From Bacteroides sp. (lineage in GTDB: Bacteria; Bacteroidota; Bacteroidia; Bacteroidales; Bacteroidaceae), in NCBI GenBank assembly GCA_030151635.1, contig JASLDF010000103.1, positions 1 through 6,311 of the forward strand: a stretch of 6,311 nucleotides of DNA, in the 5' to 3' direction. Position numbers and translations under genes: made by a program. Below are positions 1 to 6,042 of the stretch, piece after piece. The first letter of the stretch is position 1; each line of letters starts with the position of its first letter. Under the pieces are notes generated by a model, which ran no database searches, was not told where the DNA came from, and saw nothing but the letters and a program-made list of their open reading frames with translations.

Positions 1-1
1 C

Positions 2-433
2 CCATGGAATAAGAATATGCATAACGAAGGAGCTAAGTTAACGGGCGATAAAAACCCTGTTGGTTTTAAAGGGTATTTTAAGTTTGACAAAACACGCAAG
101 CAGTTTAGCCTAAGTGTTGAATTGATGCATGCTGCAAAGACAAAATTTGACGACAAAGGCCAAGCATCACCATTTCATAGTCCCAGTAAACTACAAAGGC
201 AACGTGACCATTGGGACGTAAAGATTAAAGTTCCTGTAGTGATTTATGCCAACCAAATGGAGGCGATTGAAGCTGAAAATGACACCCCTGAATCTGAAAT
301 ATCTATAGATGATATGAAATTATTAAACTCCATCGCTGGAGCTTATGGAATTACTTGGAGAGAGGCATTGGCAGATTTAAACACACAAATTTGGGGCGAT
401 GTAAGTCCTGAATCAGGTTCTATGTGGTTTTAA
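2..433 (+). CDS. C-terminal part of an unrecognised protein (5' end outside the window)
   Basis: I do not recognise this protein. The frame is open right to the left edge (cca tgg aat aag precede the first ATG at 17), so the true start may lie outside and the ATG at 17 may be internal; no Shine-Dalgarno is visible before it. From that ATG there are 138 residues. The first part (residues about 18-40) is rich in F, Y and K in an alternating pattern that suggests beta strands (GFKGYFKFDKTRKQFSLSVE). A basic stretch follows (KLQRQRDHWDVKIKVPVVIY). The last 50 residues look helical, then end in a Gly/Ser-rich tail finishing MWF. There is no signal peptide or membrane segment in the visible part. 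Base composition and codon use resemble the neighbouring dehydrogenase rather than the AT-rich genes on the right. It is convergent with the dehydrogenase and has its own terminator 44 bases downstream. It is likely a real gene because of its length, balanced composition and terminator. Confidence 0.6.
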   Translation, partial: PWNKNMHNEGAKLTGDKNPVGFKGYFKFDKTRKQFSLSVELMHAAKTKFDDKGQASPFHSPSKLQRQRDHWDVKIKVPVVIYANQMEAIEAENDTPESEISIDDMKLLNSIAGAYGITWREALADLNTQIWGDVSPESGSMWF

Positions 434-476
434 AACAAGGTGCTATTATAGATAAACTCTATATGCTTTCAACCTA

Positions 477-517
477 AACAGCTGCTTCTCACCCCGAGAG
501 AAGCAGCTGTTCTTTTT
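477..517 (+). terminator. Rho-independent terminator of the first gene
   Basis: A perfect 14-bp stem (aacagctgcttctc at 477-490 with gagaagcagctgtt at 498-511) encloses a 7-base loop and runs into a T-rich tail (tcttttt, 511-517). It starts 44 bases after the stop codon at 433. Read on the - strand the same hairpin lies downstream of the dehydrogenase, but it lacks a T tail in that direction, so it mainly serves the + strand gene. Confidence 0.9.
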
Positions 518-520
518 ATA

Positions 521-547
521 ATAAATACCTTGTTAATCAGTATTTAT
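521..547. repeat. Short AT-rich inverted repeat between convergent genes
   Basis: ataaatac (521-528) and gtatttat (540-547) form a perfect 8-bp inverted repeat around an 11-base loop, 16 bases past the end of the dehydrogenase on its own strand. It could act as a weak stop for that gene, but the stem has almost no G+C, so a terminator role is a guess. Confidence 0.35.
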
Positions 548-563
548 AATTGCGTCTATGTAT

Positions 564-1331
564 TTATCCTTCATAAATCATTTTTTTAGTCATTCCACCA
601 TCGATTATAAAATTCTGTCCATTGATAAAGTCATTGGCTGGTTCTGCCAGGAAAAGACACATACGGGCAATATCTTCAGGCTTGCCCACTCTTCCCGATG
701 GATGTTGCAGATGATCGTTTTCAGTTAGTTGGGTATAATCCTCATTTTCAATCCAGCCCGGACTAATGCTATTTGCGGTTATATGGAGTGGGGCAAGGGA
801 AAGTGCTAATGCATGGGTCAATGAAACGATTCCTCCTTTCGAGGCTGCATATGCTTCGGAGTTGGGTTCACTCATTAAATAACGAGTAGAGGCGAGGCTG
901 ATGATGCGACCGTACGTATTCAAGTGAGGATGTTTTGTTCGATGTTCGGCTAGCTTTTTTGCTCCGATAAATAATGGACGTAAATTGATGGCTTGAATTT
1001 CGTCGAATGCTTCGATACTCAAATTAAGGATGGACTCAAAACGACTTACTCCTGCGTTATTAATTAGAATATCGATGTTCCCTTTCTCCAAAAGTACCCG
1101 ATTTAAAACTTCAGTATAGGCTTTAGCATCTGCAATATCTACTGCGTAAAATTGACAGCGATAGTCTGATAATGAATTACAAAGTTTATTTCCGCTCTCT
1201 TTGTCCACATCGCAGAATATTACATCAGCATTTGCGCCACAAAAATGAGTTAGAATACTTTTACCAATTCCATGAGCGGCTCCTGTTATAAAGACCACTT
1301 TGTCTTTAATATTTGTACTAATTGTCGACAT
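564..1331 (-). CDS. SDR family NAD(P)-dependent oxidoreductase
   Basis: A complete 255-residue classical short-chain dehydrogenase/reductase, the usual length for the family. Visible signatures in order: the Rossmann glycine motif TGAAHGIG (residues 16-23); acidic D41 at the end of the second beta strand (VIFCDVD), which by family rules favours NAD(H) over NADP(H); NNAG (91-94); N116; catalytic S148, Y161 and K165 (YAASK), with the normal 13-residue Ser-Tyr spacing; PG (191-192); and the late IDGG motif (243-246). The protein should be a soluble cytosolic oxidoreductase acting on an alcohol or carbonyl group, and the substrate cannot be read from the sequence. The ATG at 1331 lies just upstream of the first beta strand and follows an A-rich leader without a clear Shine-Dalgarno, as is common in Bacteroidota. 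It stands alone, convergent with the first gene, with the IS3 element about 115 bases upstream. Every key residue is present, so it is probably functional. Confidence 0.93.
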   Translation of the reverse strand: MSTISTNIKDKVVFITGAAHGIGKSILTHFCGANADVIFCDVDKESGNKLCNSLSDYRCQFYAVDIADAKAYTEVLNRVLLEKGNIDILINNAGVSRFESILNLSIEAFDEIQAINLRPLFIGAKKLAEHRTKHPHLNTYGRIISLASTRYLMSEPNSEAYAASKGGIVSLTHALALSLAPLHITANSISPGWIENEDYTQLTENDHLQHPSGRVGKPEDIARMCLFLAEPANDFINGQNFIIDGGMTKKMIYEG

Positions 1332-1507
1332 AGTTCTTTTTTATTTATTCTTTTTTAGGTTGATTTTACTTCACCCTACCTCATTGGAAAGATAATGAAA
1401 AAGAGTATTGAGTAACAAAGAAATACTTGTTATTTATATTGAAGAATGTAAGCTTCCCCCAAAGTAGAACTGTTTAAAAATGGAAAAACATTAAATTAGA
1501 CAGCATT

Positions 1508-1752
1508 ATGAGAAAGAGTAAATTTAGTCCCACGCAGATCGCTAAGATTTTAAAAGAGTTTGATCTTGGTAAGAGTGCCAAAAGAGATTATCCGTGAGCA
1601 TGGTGTTAGTAGCTCAACATTTTATAAATGGCGTTCAAAATACGCTGGCATGAATAGTAAAGAGCTTAAACGCATCAAAGAACTTGAGGAAGAAAATGTG
1701 CGTCTCAAACAGATGTATGCTAACCTAAGAGATTATCGAAAAAAAGCTTTAA
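1508..1752 (+). pseudogene. IS3-family OrfA (helix-turn-helix protein), frameshifted and internally deleted
   Basis: The reading frame opens with MRKSKFSPTQIAKILKEFDLGKSAK, a typical OrfA start for the DNA-binding helix-turn-helix. It then breaks at a run of four A (1580-1583), where three are expected. In the broken frame it stops at 1595. Shifted by one base, the expected sequence resumes (EIIREHGVSSSTFYKW, then a leucine-zipper-like KELKRIKELEEENVRLKQM). After MYANL (about 1727) roughly eight codons found in relatives are missing. The normal OrfA ending EIIEKKL then appears in a third frame, with its stop at 1750-1752. The protein would normally bind the element ends and join OrfB by frameshifting. 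Here the N terminus cannot be joined to the rest without changing frame. Confidence 0.8.
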
Positions 1753-2561
1753 AGCCTTGTCAAAAGCGAAGTATAGCAAAGGAGTTTATCCGCTACGGCA
1801 TCAACAGGGCGTGTCGACTATTACGCTTAAGCAAAAGTGTTTATTATCATAAGCATTTGGTCAAAGATGATGGTCACATAGAACAAGCTCTTCAAAATAA
1901 AGCCCAAAAACATCCAGAAGAAGGATTTTTGAAAGCTTATAACCGTTTAAGAAGTGAAGGTAAAGAGTGGAATCATAAACGTGTACATAGGATTTATGTA
2001 GCTTTAGGGCTTCCATTGCGTAGAAAGGTTAAAAAACGATTACCCACTCGCATAAAGGAGCCACTAGAGATACCCAGTGAACTTAATCACACGTGGAGTA
2101 TTGATTTTGTGACAGATGTTTTGGATAATAAAAGACGTTTTAGAGCTTTTAATGTAATAGACGATTATAATAGGGAGGTTTTACATATAGAGATCGACTA
2201 TTCGCTCACAAGTAACCGCATAGTATGGGTGTTAAATCATCTGATAAACAGAAGGGGTAAACCACAAAAGATACGCATGGATAATGGTCCTGAGTTTATA
2301 GCCAAAATAGCCTCAACATGGAGTGAGATGCAACAAATAGTTTTTAAATATATAGAGCCAGATAAGCCCACTCAAAATGCGCTAATCGAGCGCTTTAATG
2401 GTAGTTACCGTAGAGGCGTTCTGAATCGATATATATTTGAAACCTTAGAGGAAGTCAGACAGCAAACAAGAATATGGATGAATGATTATAATAACCATCG
2501 ACCACACCAAGCATTAGGTAATTTATCCCCTATAAAATACGCTAGTTGTGATTCTAATTAG
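1560..2561 (+). CDS. IS3-family transposase: OrfA' tail fused in frame to OrfB (rve integrase core)
   Basis: The frame runs 333 codons to the stop at 2559-2561. Residues about 8-55 are the second half of OrfA (helix-turn-helix and coiled coil). From about residue 58 it is OrfB: an HTH_21-like region (residues about 75-150, including SVYYHK and RVHRIYVALGL) and then the rve integrase core. The catalytic triad is visible as D182 (TWSIDFV), D241 (RMDNGPEF) and E277 (ALIERFNGS), with 35 residues between the second D and the E, as in IS3. NDYNNHRPHQALGNLSPIKY closes the protein as expected. The stop directly precedes the right inverted end. OrfB itself seems undamaged. The 5' limit is arbitrary: no credible start exists at 1560 (a TTG), and the first in-frame ATG is at 1650, so expression of the fusion is doubtful. 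Confidence 0.85.
   Translation: MILVRVPKEIIREHGVSSSTFYKWRSKYAGMNSKELKRIKELEEENVRLKQMYANLRDYRKKALKPCQKRSIAKEFIRYGINRACRLLRLSKSVYYHKHLVKDDGHIEQALQNKAQKHPEEGFLKAYNRLRSEGKEWNHKRVHRIYVALGLPLRRKVKKRLPTRIKEPLEIPSELNHTWSIDFVTDVLDNKRRFRAFNVIDDYNREVLHIEIDYSLTSNRIVWVLNHLINRRGKPQKIRMDNGPEFIAKIASTWSEMQQIVFKYIEPDKPTQNALIERFNGSYRRGVLNRYIFETLEEVRQQTRIWMNDYNNHRPHQALGNLSPIKYASCDSN
1740..1746 (+). promoter_or_regulatory. A AAA AAG programmed -1 frameshift heptamer of the IS3 element
   Basis: A run of seven A (1739-1745) followed by G gives the heptamer A AAA AAG in the phase of the ancestral OrfA ending (gaa aaa aag ctt taa). A -1 slip on it enters exactly the OrfB frame (KKALKPCQ). This is the standard way IS3 elements make the OrfAB transposase. 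The upstream deletion has already put OrfA' into the OrfB frame, so the site is bypassed in this copy. Confidence 0.7.
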
Positions 2562-2573
2562 GGGAAGCCGACA

Positions 2574-3128
2574 TGATTACTACAGGATACTCGAAGAATA
2601 CTGTAAATTCCTCCCAGTTGTTTCTTCAGCTTTACACGGCATACGAGTACTTAGAATCCCGTTTGACAGCAAAATCCTCTAGAACAGCTTCTGCAGCCTC
2701 TTTGTTGGGTGCATTATGGATATTATTCATTTCGGCAGTAAACGGATTCTTATCTTTCCAAACTACATATCTACAGACATTACGGATTTGATGCACGATG
2801 CAGATCTAAGTCTTGGATTCAGGTAAAACTGTACGTATAGCCTCTGTGAAGCCGTTTAAGTTATCCGTTGCAGTAATTAAGATACGCTCTGTGCCACAAG
2901 CTTTCTAGTCTGTCAGGACACCCATCTCTTTAACACAAAGAGATACAACAACGTTTTCTAGTCCCTCGTCCATGCTTTTACGTTTAGGTATAATCTAACT
3001 GAGCATCTAGCTTACCTTCGAGTATTTTATCTATACCACGCTTTTGATGGGCTTAAGGAAATTGTTTTATTTTTTGCCTGTTTTAACTATTTAAAGAACT
3101 CATCGGGGATAAAATATTCTGTTTTCAT
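2574..3128 (-). pseudogene. IS256-family transposase remnant (truncated, many stops)
   Basis: Read on the - strand from an ATG at 3128, pieces of a mutator-type transposase appear in the correct order. They are MKTEYFIPDEFFK with a stop after it, HQKRGIDKILEGKLDAQLDYT (3049 to about 2987), GLENVVVSLCVKEMG (about 2970-2925), TERILITATDNLNGFTEAI (about 2895-2840), ICIVHQIRNVCRYVVWKDK (2805-2750), then NNIHNAPNKEAAEAVLEDF and NNWEEFTVFFEYPVVI ending at 2577. The TDNL aspartate and the VHQIRN block are hallmarks of IS256 transposases. There are at least six in-frame stops. The stretch between GLEN and TERIL is much shorter than in intact relatives (about 400 residues), so an internal deletion occurred. 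The C-terminal third, including the final catalytic Glu, is absent, cut exactly at the IS3 end. It is certainly non-functional. Confidence 0.85.
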
Positions 3129-3165
3129 AAATGTGTAAGTTTTTTATTATAAAACAACGGCCTAG

Positions 3166-3214
3166 GTAAGGTTGGTAACCAAGCCGATGATTTTAATTTA
3201 CACACTTTATGAAA
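3166..3214 (-). repeat. IS256-type terminal repeat, copy A (tip at 3214)
   Basis: Read on the - strand this 49-base segment matches 5123-5171 on the + strand at 41 positions without gaps, including tttcataaag, ttaaaat and atcgg. It lies 38 bases upstream of the transposase ATG, so it is the end nearest the transposase start. A partial inverted echo lies at 3123-3139 (tttcataaatgtgtaag), overlapping the ATG, so the leader could fold into a long hairpin over the start codon. Confidence 0.75.
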
Positions 3215-3403
3215 GGCTATTGCCTTGATACTTTTAGTTAAAGAATCAATGACTTTGTTGCTTCACATAAAACGCAGTTTCTCTTTTACGATCTATAAAA
3301 AACTCTTTCTTGAAGGTATAGAGGTAAACAACAAGAAAATATATAATATATTAGAGTATAACATAGTTATTTTTGTATATTTATTTATTTTAATATAATT
3401 ACT
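3215..3403. other. AT-rich leader between the IS256 tip and the AIPR gene
   Basis: No convincing gene is seen. Short open stretches exist on both strands (about 30 codons on each, both basic and aromatic), but none has a credible start or a family I recognise. The last 50 bases are almost pure A/T and carry the candidate AIPR promoter. Confidence 0.5.
3368..3375 (+). promoter_or_regulatory. Candidate Bacteroidota -7 box for the AIPR gene
   Basis: tatttttg fits the TAnnTTTG consensus of the Bacteroidota primary sigma factor exactly and would start transcription about 20-25 bases before the ATG at 3404. I see no good -33 TTTG element at the expected distance, and the surroundings are so AT-rich that a chance match is possible. 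Confidence 0.4.
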
Positions 3404-5102
3404 ATGACGACTAATATCAATGATTTCAAATTACTAGCAAAGAAATGTGAGAAATATTTTGACTTAATGACTAGTACTTTATCTATAGAAACTCCCTCAG
3501 ATATAGATACTATTACGAAAGAAAGATATGGGTTCTACTTTTTCATTTTGGAAAATCTCACCAACATCAAAGATTTTTCTGACATAAAATTATTAATAAC
3601 TGATACAGATTTTAATAGCTATTTTTTTAACGATCGTGCTGAAGACTATGGAATAGATGCTATTCATATCAATGATGAGGATGGAACAATTAATTTATAC
3701 AATTTCAAATATAGGGAGAAGTATAATCCTGATAAAAAGCAGAGTATAAATGAAACTATACTTTCGACTAAGTTTATTAACTCATTATTAACCGAAAAAA
3801 CACAGGCTCTAAATGGGAGGATTAAAGATTACGCGAATCAAATAATAGAATTATTCAACAGCAGGGATGTTTGGAAGATAAATTTATATGTTGTAAGTAA
3901 TGAGAAAGTTGAACTGGATAAAAATGATCCTAACCTAAAACAATTAGAAGAACATTACGATCTTGATATTTTGCCTATTGGGTTATCAAAGATTAAAGAA
4001 TTAATGTCAATCAGACCAGAACCAATTGGTGCTAAATTAATATTAGAGAAAGATGCTATTATGTCATATAGTGAAAGTTCTATAGCATCTGCGACTTCTT
4101 ACATTATAAGATTAGATTTAAATGAACTCATAAGAATCACATGTTCAAGCAAGGAGTTAAGGAATAAGTATAATATTGAAGACCCCAACGAGCTCTCTAG
4201 TACAGAACTAGATTATTCTGTATTGTTTGACAATGTAAGAGGATTAATTCTGAAATCTCCTTTTAATAAAAACATATCAAAAACAATTAAAGAAGAGCCT
4301 TCAAAATTTTTCATGTATAATAATGGGATAACAATAACCTCTGAAACTGTTATAGCAGAAGTGATTAATGCAGGAAAAAAAGTAAAGCTATCTTTAGATG
4401 GATTTCAAGTACTCAATGGAGGACAAACACTAAGAACAATACATAATTTCAACAAACTAGATGCTGATAATATTACATCTTACTTATCTAAGGCTCAAGT
4501 GTTAATTAGAGTATTTAACACATTTGATCCTACATTGAAAAATAAGATAGCAGAATATACAAACAGCCAAAATGCAATTTCTGTGATTGATTTAAAATCT
4601 CTATCTCCTGAACAAATACAACTTGAGCAATATCTAGATAATCTGGATATAGTTTACTCTAGAAAGAACGGAGATATAGGGCTATCAGAAGAAAAGACGT
4701 ATAGCTATAAAATTAAGTATGGAAAAATTTGGCCAGATTCTATTTGCTCTTAAGGGCTTTCCTGAAAAAACATCTAATCAGAAAAAACAGATTTTCGATA
4801 AATATTACGATTCACTTTTTGGAGAATCTAAATTAGTGATAAGTGATGCTCCCAATCAAATCAAAGAGTACTTTGAGATAAAAAAGACATACGAAGCAAA
4901 TAGCCATTTTAAATCAAGTGATCAAAAGATACTTTATATTTTATATCTGCGTAAAAATCTATCGTTAAAGATTAATGAAGTCATAGAGCTATTTGAACGC
5001 TATTTGAATGAATATGAAACAGAAACGGAACTATCGGATGCTAGAAAATTGATTCAAGCCAGATTTAAGATATTCTTAGATGAAAAATTTAATATAGGAT
5101 AA
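3404..5102 (+). pseudogene. AIPR family (abortive infection phage resistance) protein, split by one frameshift
   Basis: Residues 1-437 are read in one frame. The second frame carries 127 residues from an ATG at 4719, and together they make a normal-length protein of about 565 residues. AIPR hallmarks seen: DNVRG (276-280), FFMYNNGITI (302-311), FQVLNGGQT (334-342), TNSQNAIS (386-393) and LEQYL (407-411). The second frame continues with GQILFALKGFPEKTSNQKK, the usual C-terminal block. Near the N terminus, DYGIDAIHI followed by LYNFKY (D85, N100, K102) sits where many relatives carry a PD-(D/E)xK-like nuclease signature. AIPR proteins occur in phage-defence and restriction-modification islands, and their mechanism is not settled for most members. 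The break is best explained by one extra A at 4715-4716: removing it gives att agt atg gaa, which reads straight through as I-S-M-E-K-F-G-Q. Alternatives are a sequencing error, or a split gene whose second ORF overlaps the first by 35 bases. No partner gene is adjacent. It sits between two inward-facing IS256-type ends and is more AT-rich than the genes to its left. Confidence 0.8.
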
Positions 5103-5122
5103 TAACACTCTCTTTGACTCTC

Positions 5123-5171
5123 TTTCATAAAGAGTGTAAGTTAAAATGATCGGTTTGAGTAACAACTTTAC
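5123..5171 (+). repeat. IS256-type terminal repeat, copy B (tip at 5123)
   Basis: This is the inverted partner of copy A (41 of 49 positions). Similarity continues patchily beyond 5171: both copies have taaaaaactta at nearly the same distance, followed by a run that in copy A leads to the transposase ATG. Here that run is degraded (attta gcaaag in place of attta tgaaaa) and no transposase follows. The segment from 5123 to about 5210 therefore looks like the leader end of a second, inverted IS256 copy that has lost its gene. Confidence 0.65.
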
Positions 5172-5278
5172 GCAAAATAGCATCTATACTAAAAAACTTA
5201 AATATTTAGCAAAGAGTATTGCTATTATATTAAATACAACATATCCATTTATTACTCACATACAACTTAAATAGCTAA

Positions 5279-5452
5279 ATATTAAAAGCTTACACTTTCC
5301 CCATCGAAAAAATAAAAAACAAAACCACAACAGACAATTACATAGAAAAGCAACGTGCCGATTACGAAGCACGAAAGGCAGCTTGGGAGAAAGCCAAAAG
5401 ATTAGGCATTCATAAACCCAAGGTGAAGAAGACAGAAGCGAAAGAGAAATAA
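5279..5452 (+). pseudogene. 3' remnant of an unrecognised gene (charged helical C terminus)
   Basis: An open frame of 57 codons without any ATG lies between a stop at 5276-5278 and a stop at 5450-5452. It is too short to be picked up by simple ORF calling. The peptide is strongly charged and probably helical (IEKQRADYEARKAAWEKAKR), then basic (LGIHKPKVKKTEAKEK). Its base composition is richer in G+C than the DNA on either side, and a strong terminator follows 9 bases after its stop, so it looks like the genuine 3' end of a gene. The likely reason for the missing 5' part is the IS256-type insertion or deletion at 5123. I cannot name the family. The opposite-strand ORF over 5256-5513 is a shadow of this frame and its terminator. 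Confidence 0.5.
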
Positions 5453-5461
5453 AATGAAATG

Positions 5462-5499
5462 AAAGGGGCTTGGATAGAAAATATTCAAGCCCCTTTTTC
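5462..5499 (+). terminator. Strong Rho-independent terminator
   Basis: A 15-bp stem (5462-5476 with 5482-5496, one G-T pair, core aggggcttg/caagcccct) encloses a 5-base loop gaaaa and runs into ttttt. It begins 9 bases after the stop codon of the remnant gene and ends any transcription arriving from it. Confidence 0.92.
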
Positions 5500-5663
5500 A
5501 TTATATATATCACCTCACATTTAGTTTATATTCCCGATATATCTAAAATATATTTTCTAGTATAAGGCGTGAATTGTTCAGTATTTTAAAGACCGAACAA
5601 AGCTAAAAATCATTTAGTAGGTATGCAGTAGAGTTACATTGAGAGGGATGTTTTTTTAAGAAA

Positions 5664-5679
5664 AAGATTTCTAAATCTT
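5664..5679. repeat. Palindrome directly before the toprim fragment
   Basis: aagattt (5664-5670) and aaatctt (5673-5679) are perfect inverted halves separated by ct, ending 2 bases before the ATG at 5682. The two-base centre is too tight for a hairpin but suits a dimeric DNA-binding protein. It may also be chance in AT-rich DNA. Confidence 0.3.
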
Positions 5680-5681
5680 AG

Positions 5682-5990
5682 ATGATACAGAGTAGCTATT
5701 TCCAAAAAGGATTCTTTAATTTCTTGTCTTTTATTCAAATACAGCAAGAAAACAAGGCTCTCTTTCAATCAGATTACTTAATACTAAATTCACTCGCATT
5801 ACTAGATTCCGAAGATTCATTTTATAGTCAATACGACCAAATCAATTTATACTTAGATAGTGATAGTGTTGGAATAAGAGCCACAAATAAAATACTTAAT
5901 AGATATCCAAATGCTAAAAGTTATTCCAGTACATATTCAAATTACAAAGATCTAAATGAGTGGTTAGTAAAATCTATTTTAGAAAAGTGA
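5682..5990 (+). pseudogene. C-terminal toprim fragment of a mobile-element DNA primase
   Basis: These 102 residues correspond to the last third of the toprim/CHC2 zinc-finger primases carried by Bacteroidota mobilizable elements. Matching blocks are KGFFNFLSF (9-17), equivalent to the usual EGF-D-LS toprim motif; DYLILNSLALL (31-41); INLYLDSDSVGIRAT (54-68), which keeps the D-x-D pair D59 and D61; and the closing YKDLNEWL (88-95). The N-terminal zinc finger and the first half of toprim are missing, and a tag stop sits immediately before the ATG at 5682, so the ATG is fortuitous or the fragment is a deletion product. In the toprim glutamate motif the usual catalytic E is K9 and the following D is N13, a further sign of decay. 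With an intact zinc finger such a protein would prime replication or mobilization of an element. Confidence 0.75.
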
Positions 5991-6006
5991 TTTACTATAA
6001 AATCAC
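5987..6006 (+). repeat. Hairpin unit 1 of the agtgattt family
   Basis: gtgattt (5987-5993) and aaatcac (6000-6006) form a perfect 7-bp stem with a 6-base loop, overlapping the stop codon of the toprim fragment. Preceded by aaaa, it shares aaaagtgattt with unit 2. Confidence 0.55.
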
Positions 6007-6042
6007 ACATTGCAAAAACATAAGCGATATGTTATCATTCCT

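Larger units (their letters stand above)
1447..2573 (+). mobile_element. IS3-family insertion sequence, decayed
   Basis: An 1127-bp element bounded by imperfect inverted ends: tgtaagcttcccc at 1447-1459, and the complement of 2561-2573, tgtcggcttcccc, which differs at two positions. It contains the two-frame OrfA/OrfB organisation of IS3-family elements and a full D,D(35)E catalytic domain. OrfA carries a one-base frameshift and an internal deletion. The flanks (gaagaa before, tgattac after) show no 3-5-bp target duplication. On the right the element abuts the middle of an IS256-type transposase reading frame, whose missing 3' part is not found to the left of the element. Insertion into the IS256 copy followed by deletion of its distal part would explain this. 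The element is probably immobile now unless helped in trans. Confidence 0.85.
2574..3214 (-). mobile_element. IS256-family insertion sequence, 5' half only
   Basis: The transposase remnant plus its leader (3129-3214) make up the 5' half of the element. The leader ends at the tip tttcataaagtgtgtaaa (read on the - strand from 3214). The same tip recurs in opposite orientation at 5123. The far end of the element is missing, replaced by the IS3 copy. Confidence 0.7.

Noticed and set aside
1398..1412. aaagagtattg shared with 5212-5224 as a possible third IS256 end left of IS3
   Set aside because: Only 11 bases match and the flanks do not align. This is likely chance in AT-rich sequence.
2573..2791. 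Plus-strand 72-codon ORF after the IS3 element
   Set aside because: It lies antisense to clear IS256 transposase sequence (NPFTAEMNNIHNAPNKEAA on the - strand), so it is a shadow.
3035..3060. FLKPIKSVV frame as part of the IS256 transposase
   Set aside because: The adjacent frame HQKRGIDKILEG fits the family better and continues for over 20 residues, so the other match is coincidental.
3255..3345. Short basic/aromatic reading frames on both strands (for example FKKEFFIDRKRETAFYVKQQSH on the - strand)
   Set aside because: About 30 codons, no credible start and no recognised family. Such frames are expected in AT-rich DNA.
5104..5140. acactc...aaagagtgt hairpin after the AIPR stop as a terminator
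   Set aside because: The pairing needs a bulge and no T run follows. The right arm is the IS256-type tip, which explains it better.
5256..5513. Minus-strand 85-codon ORF rich in F, L, S and C, resembling a small membrane protein
   Set aside because: It spans the complement of a better coding frame (5279-5452) and reads through the terminator hairpin, so its hydrophobicity is an artefact of the complementary strand.
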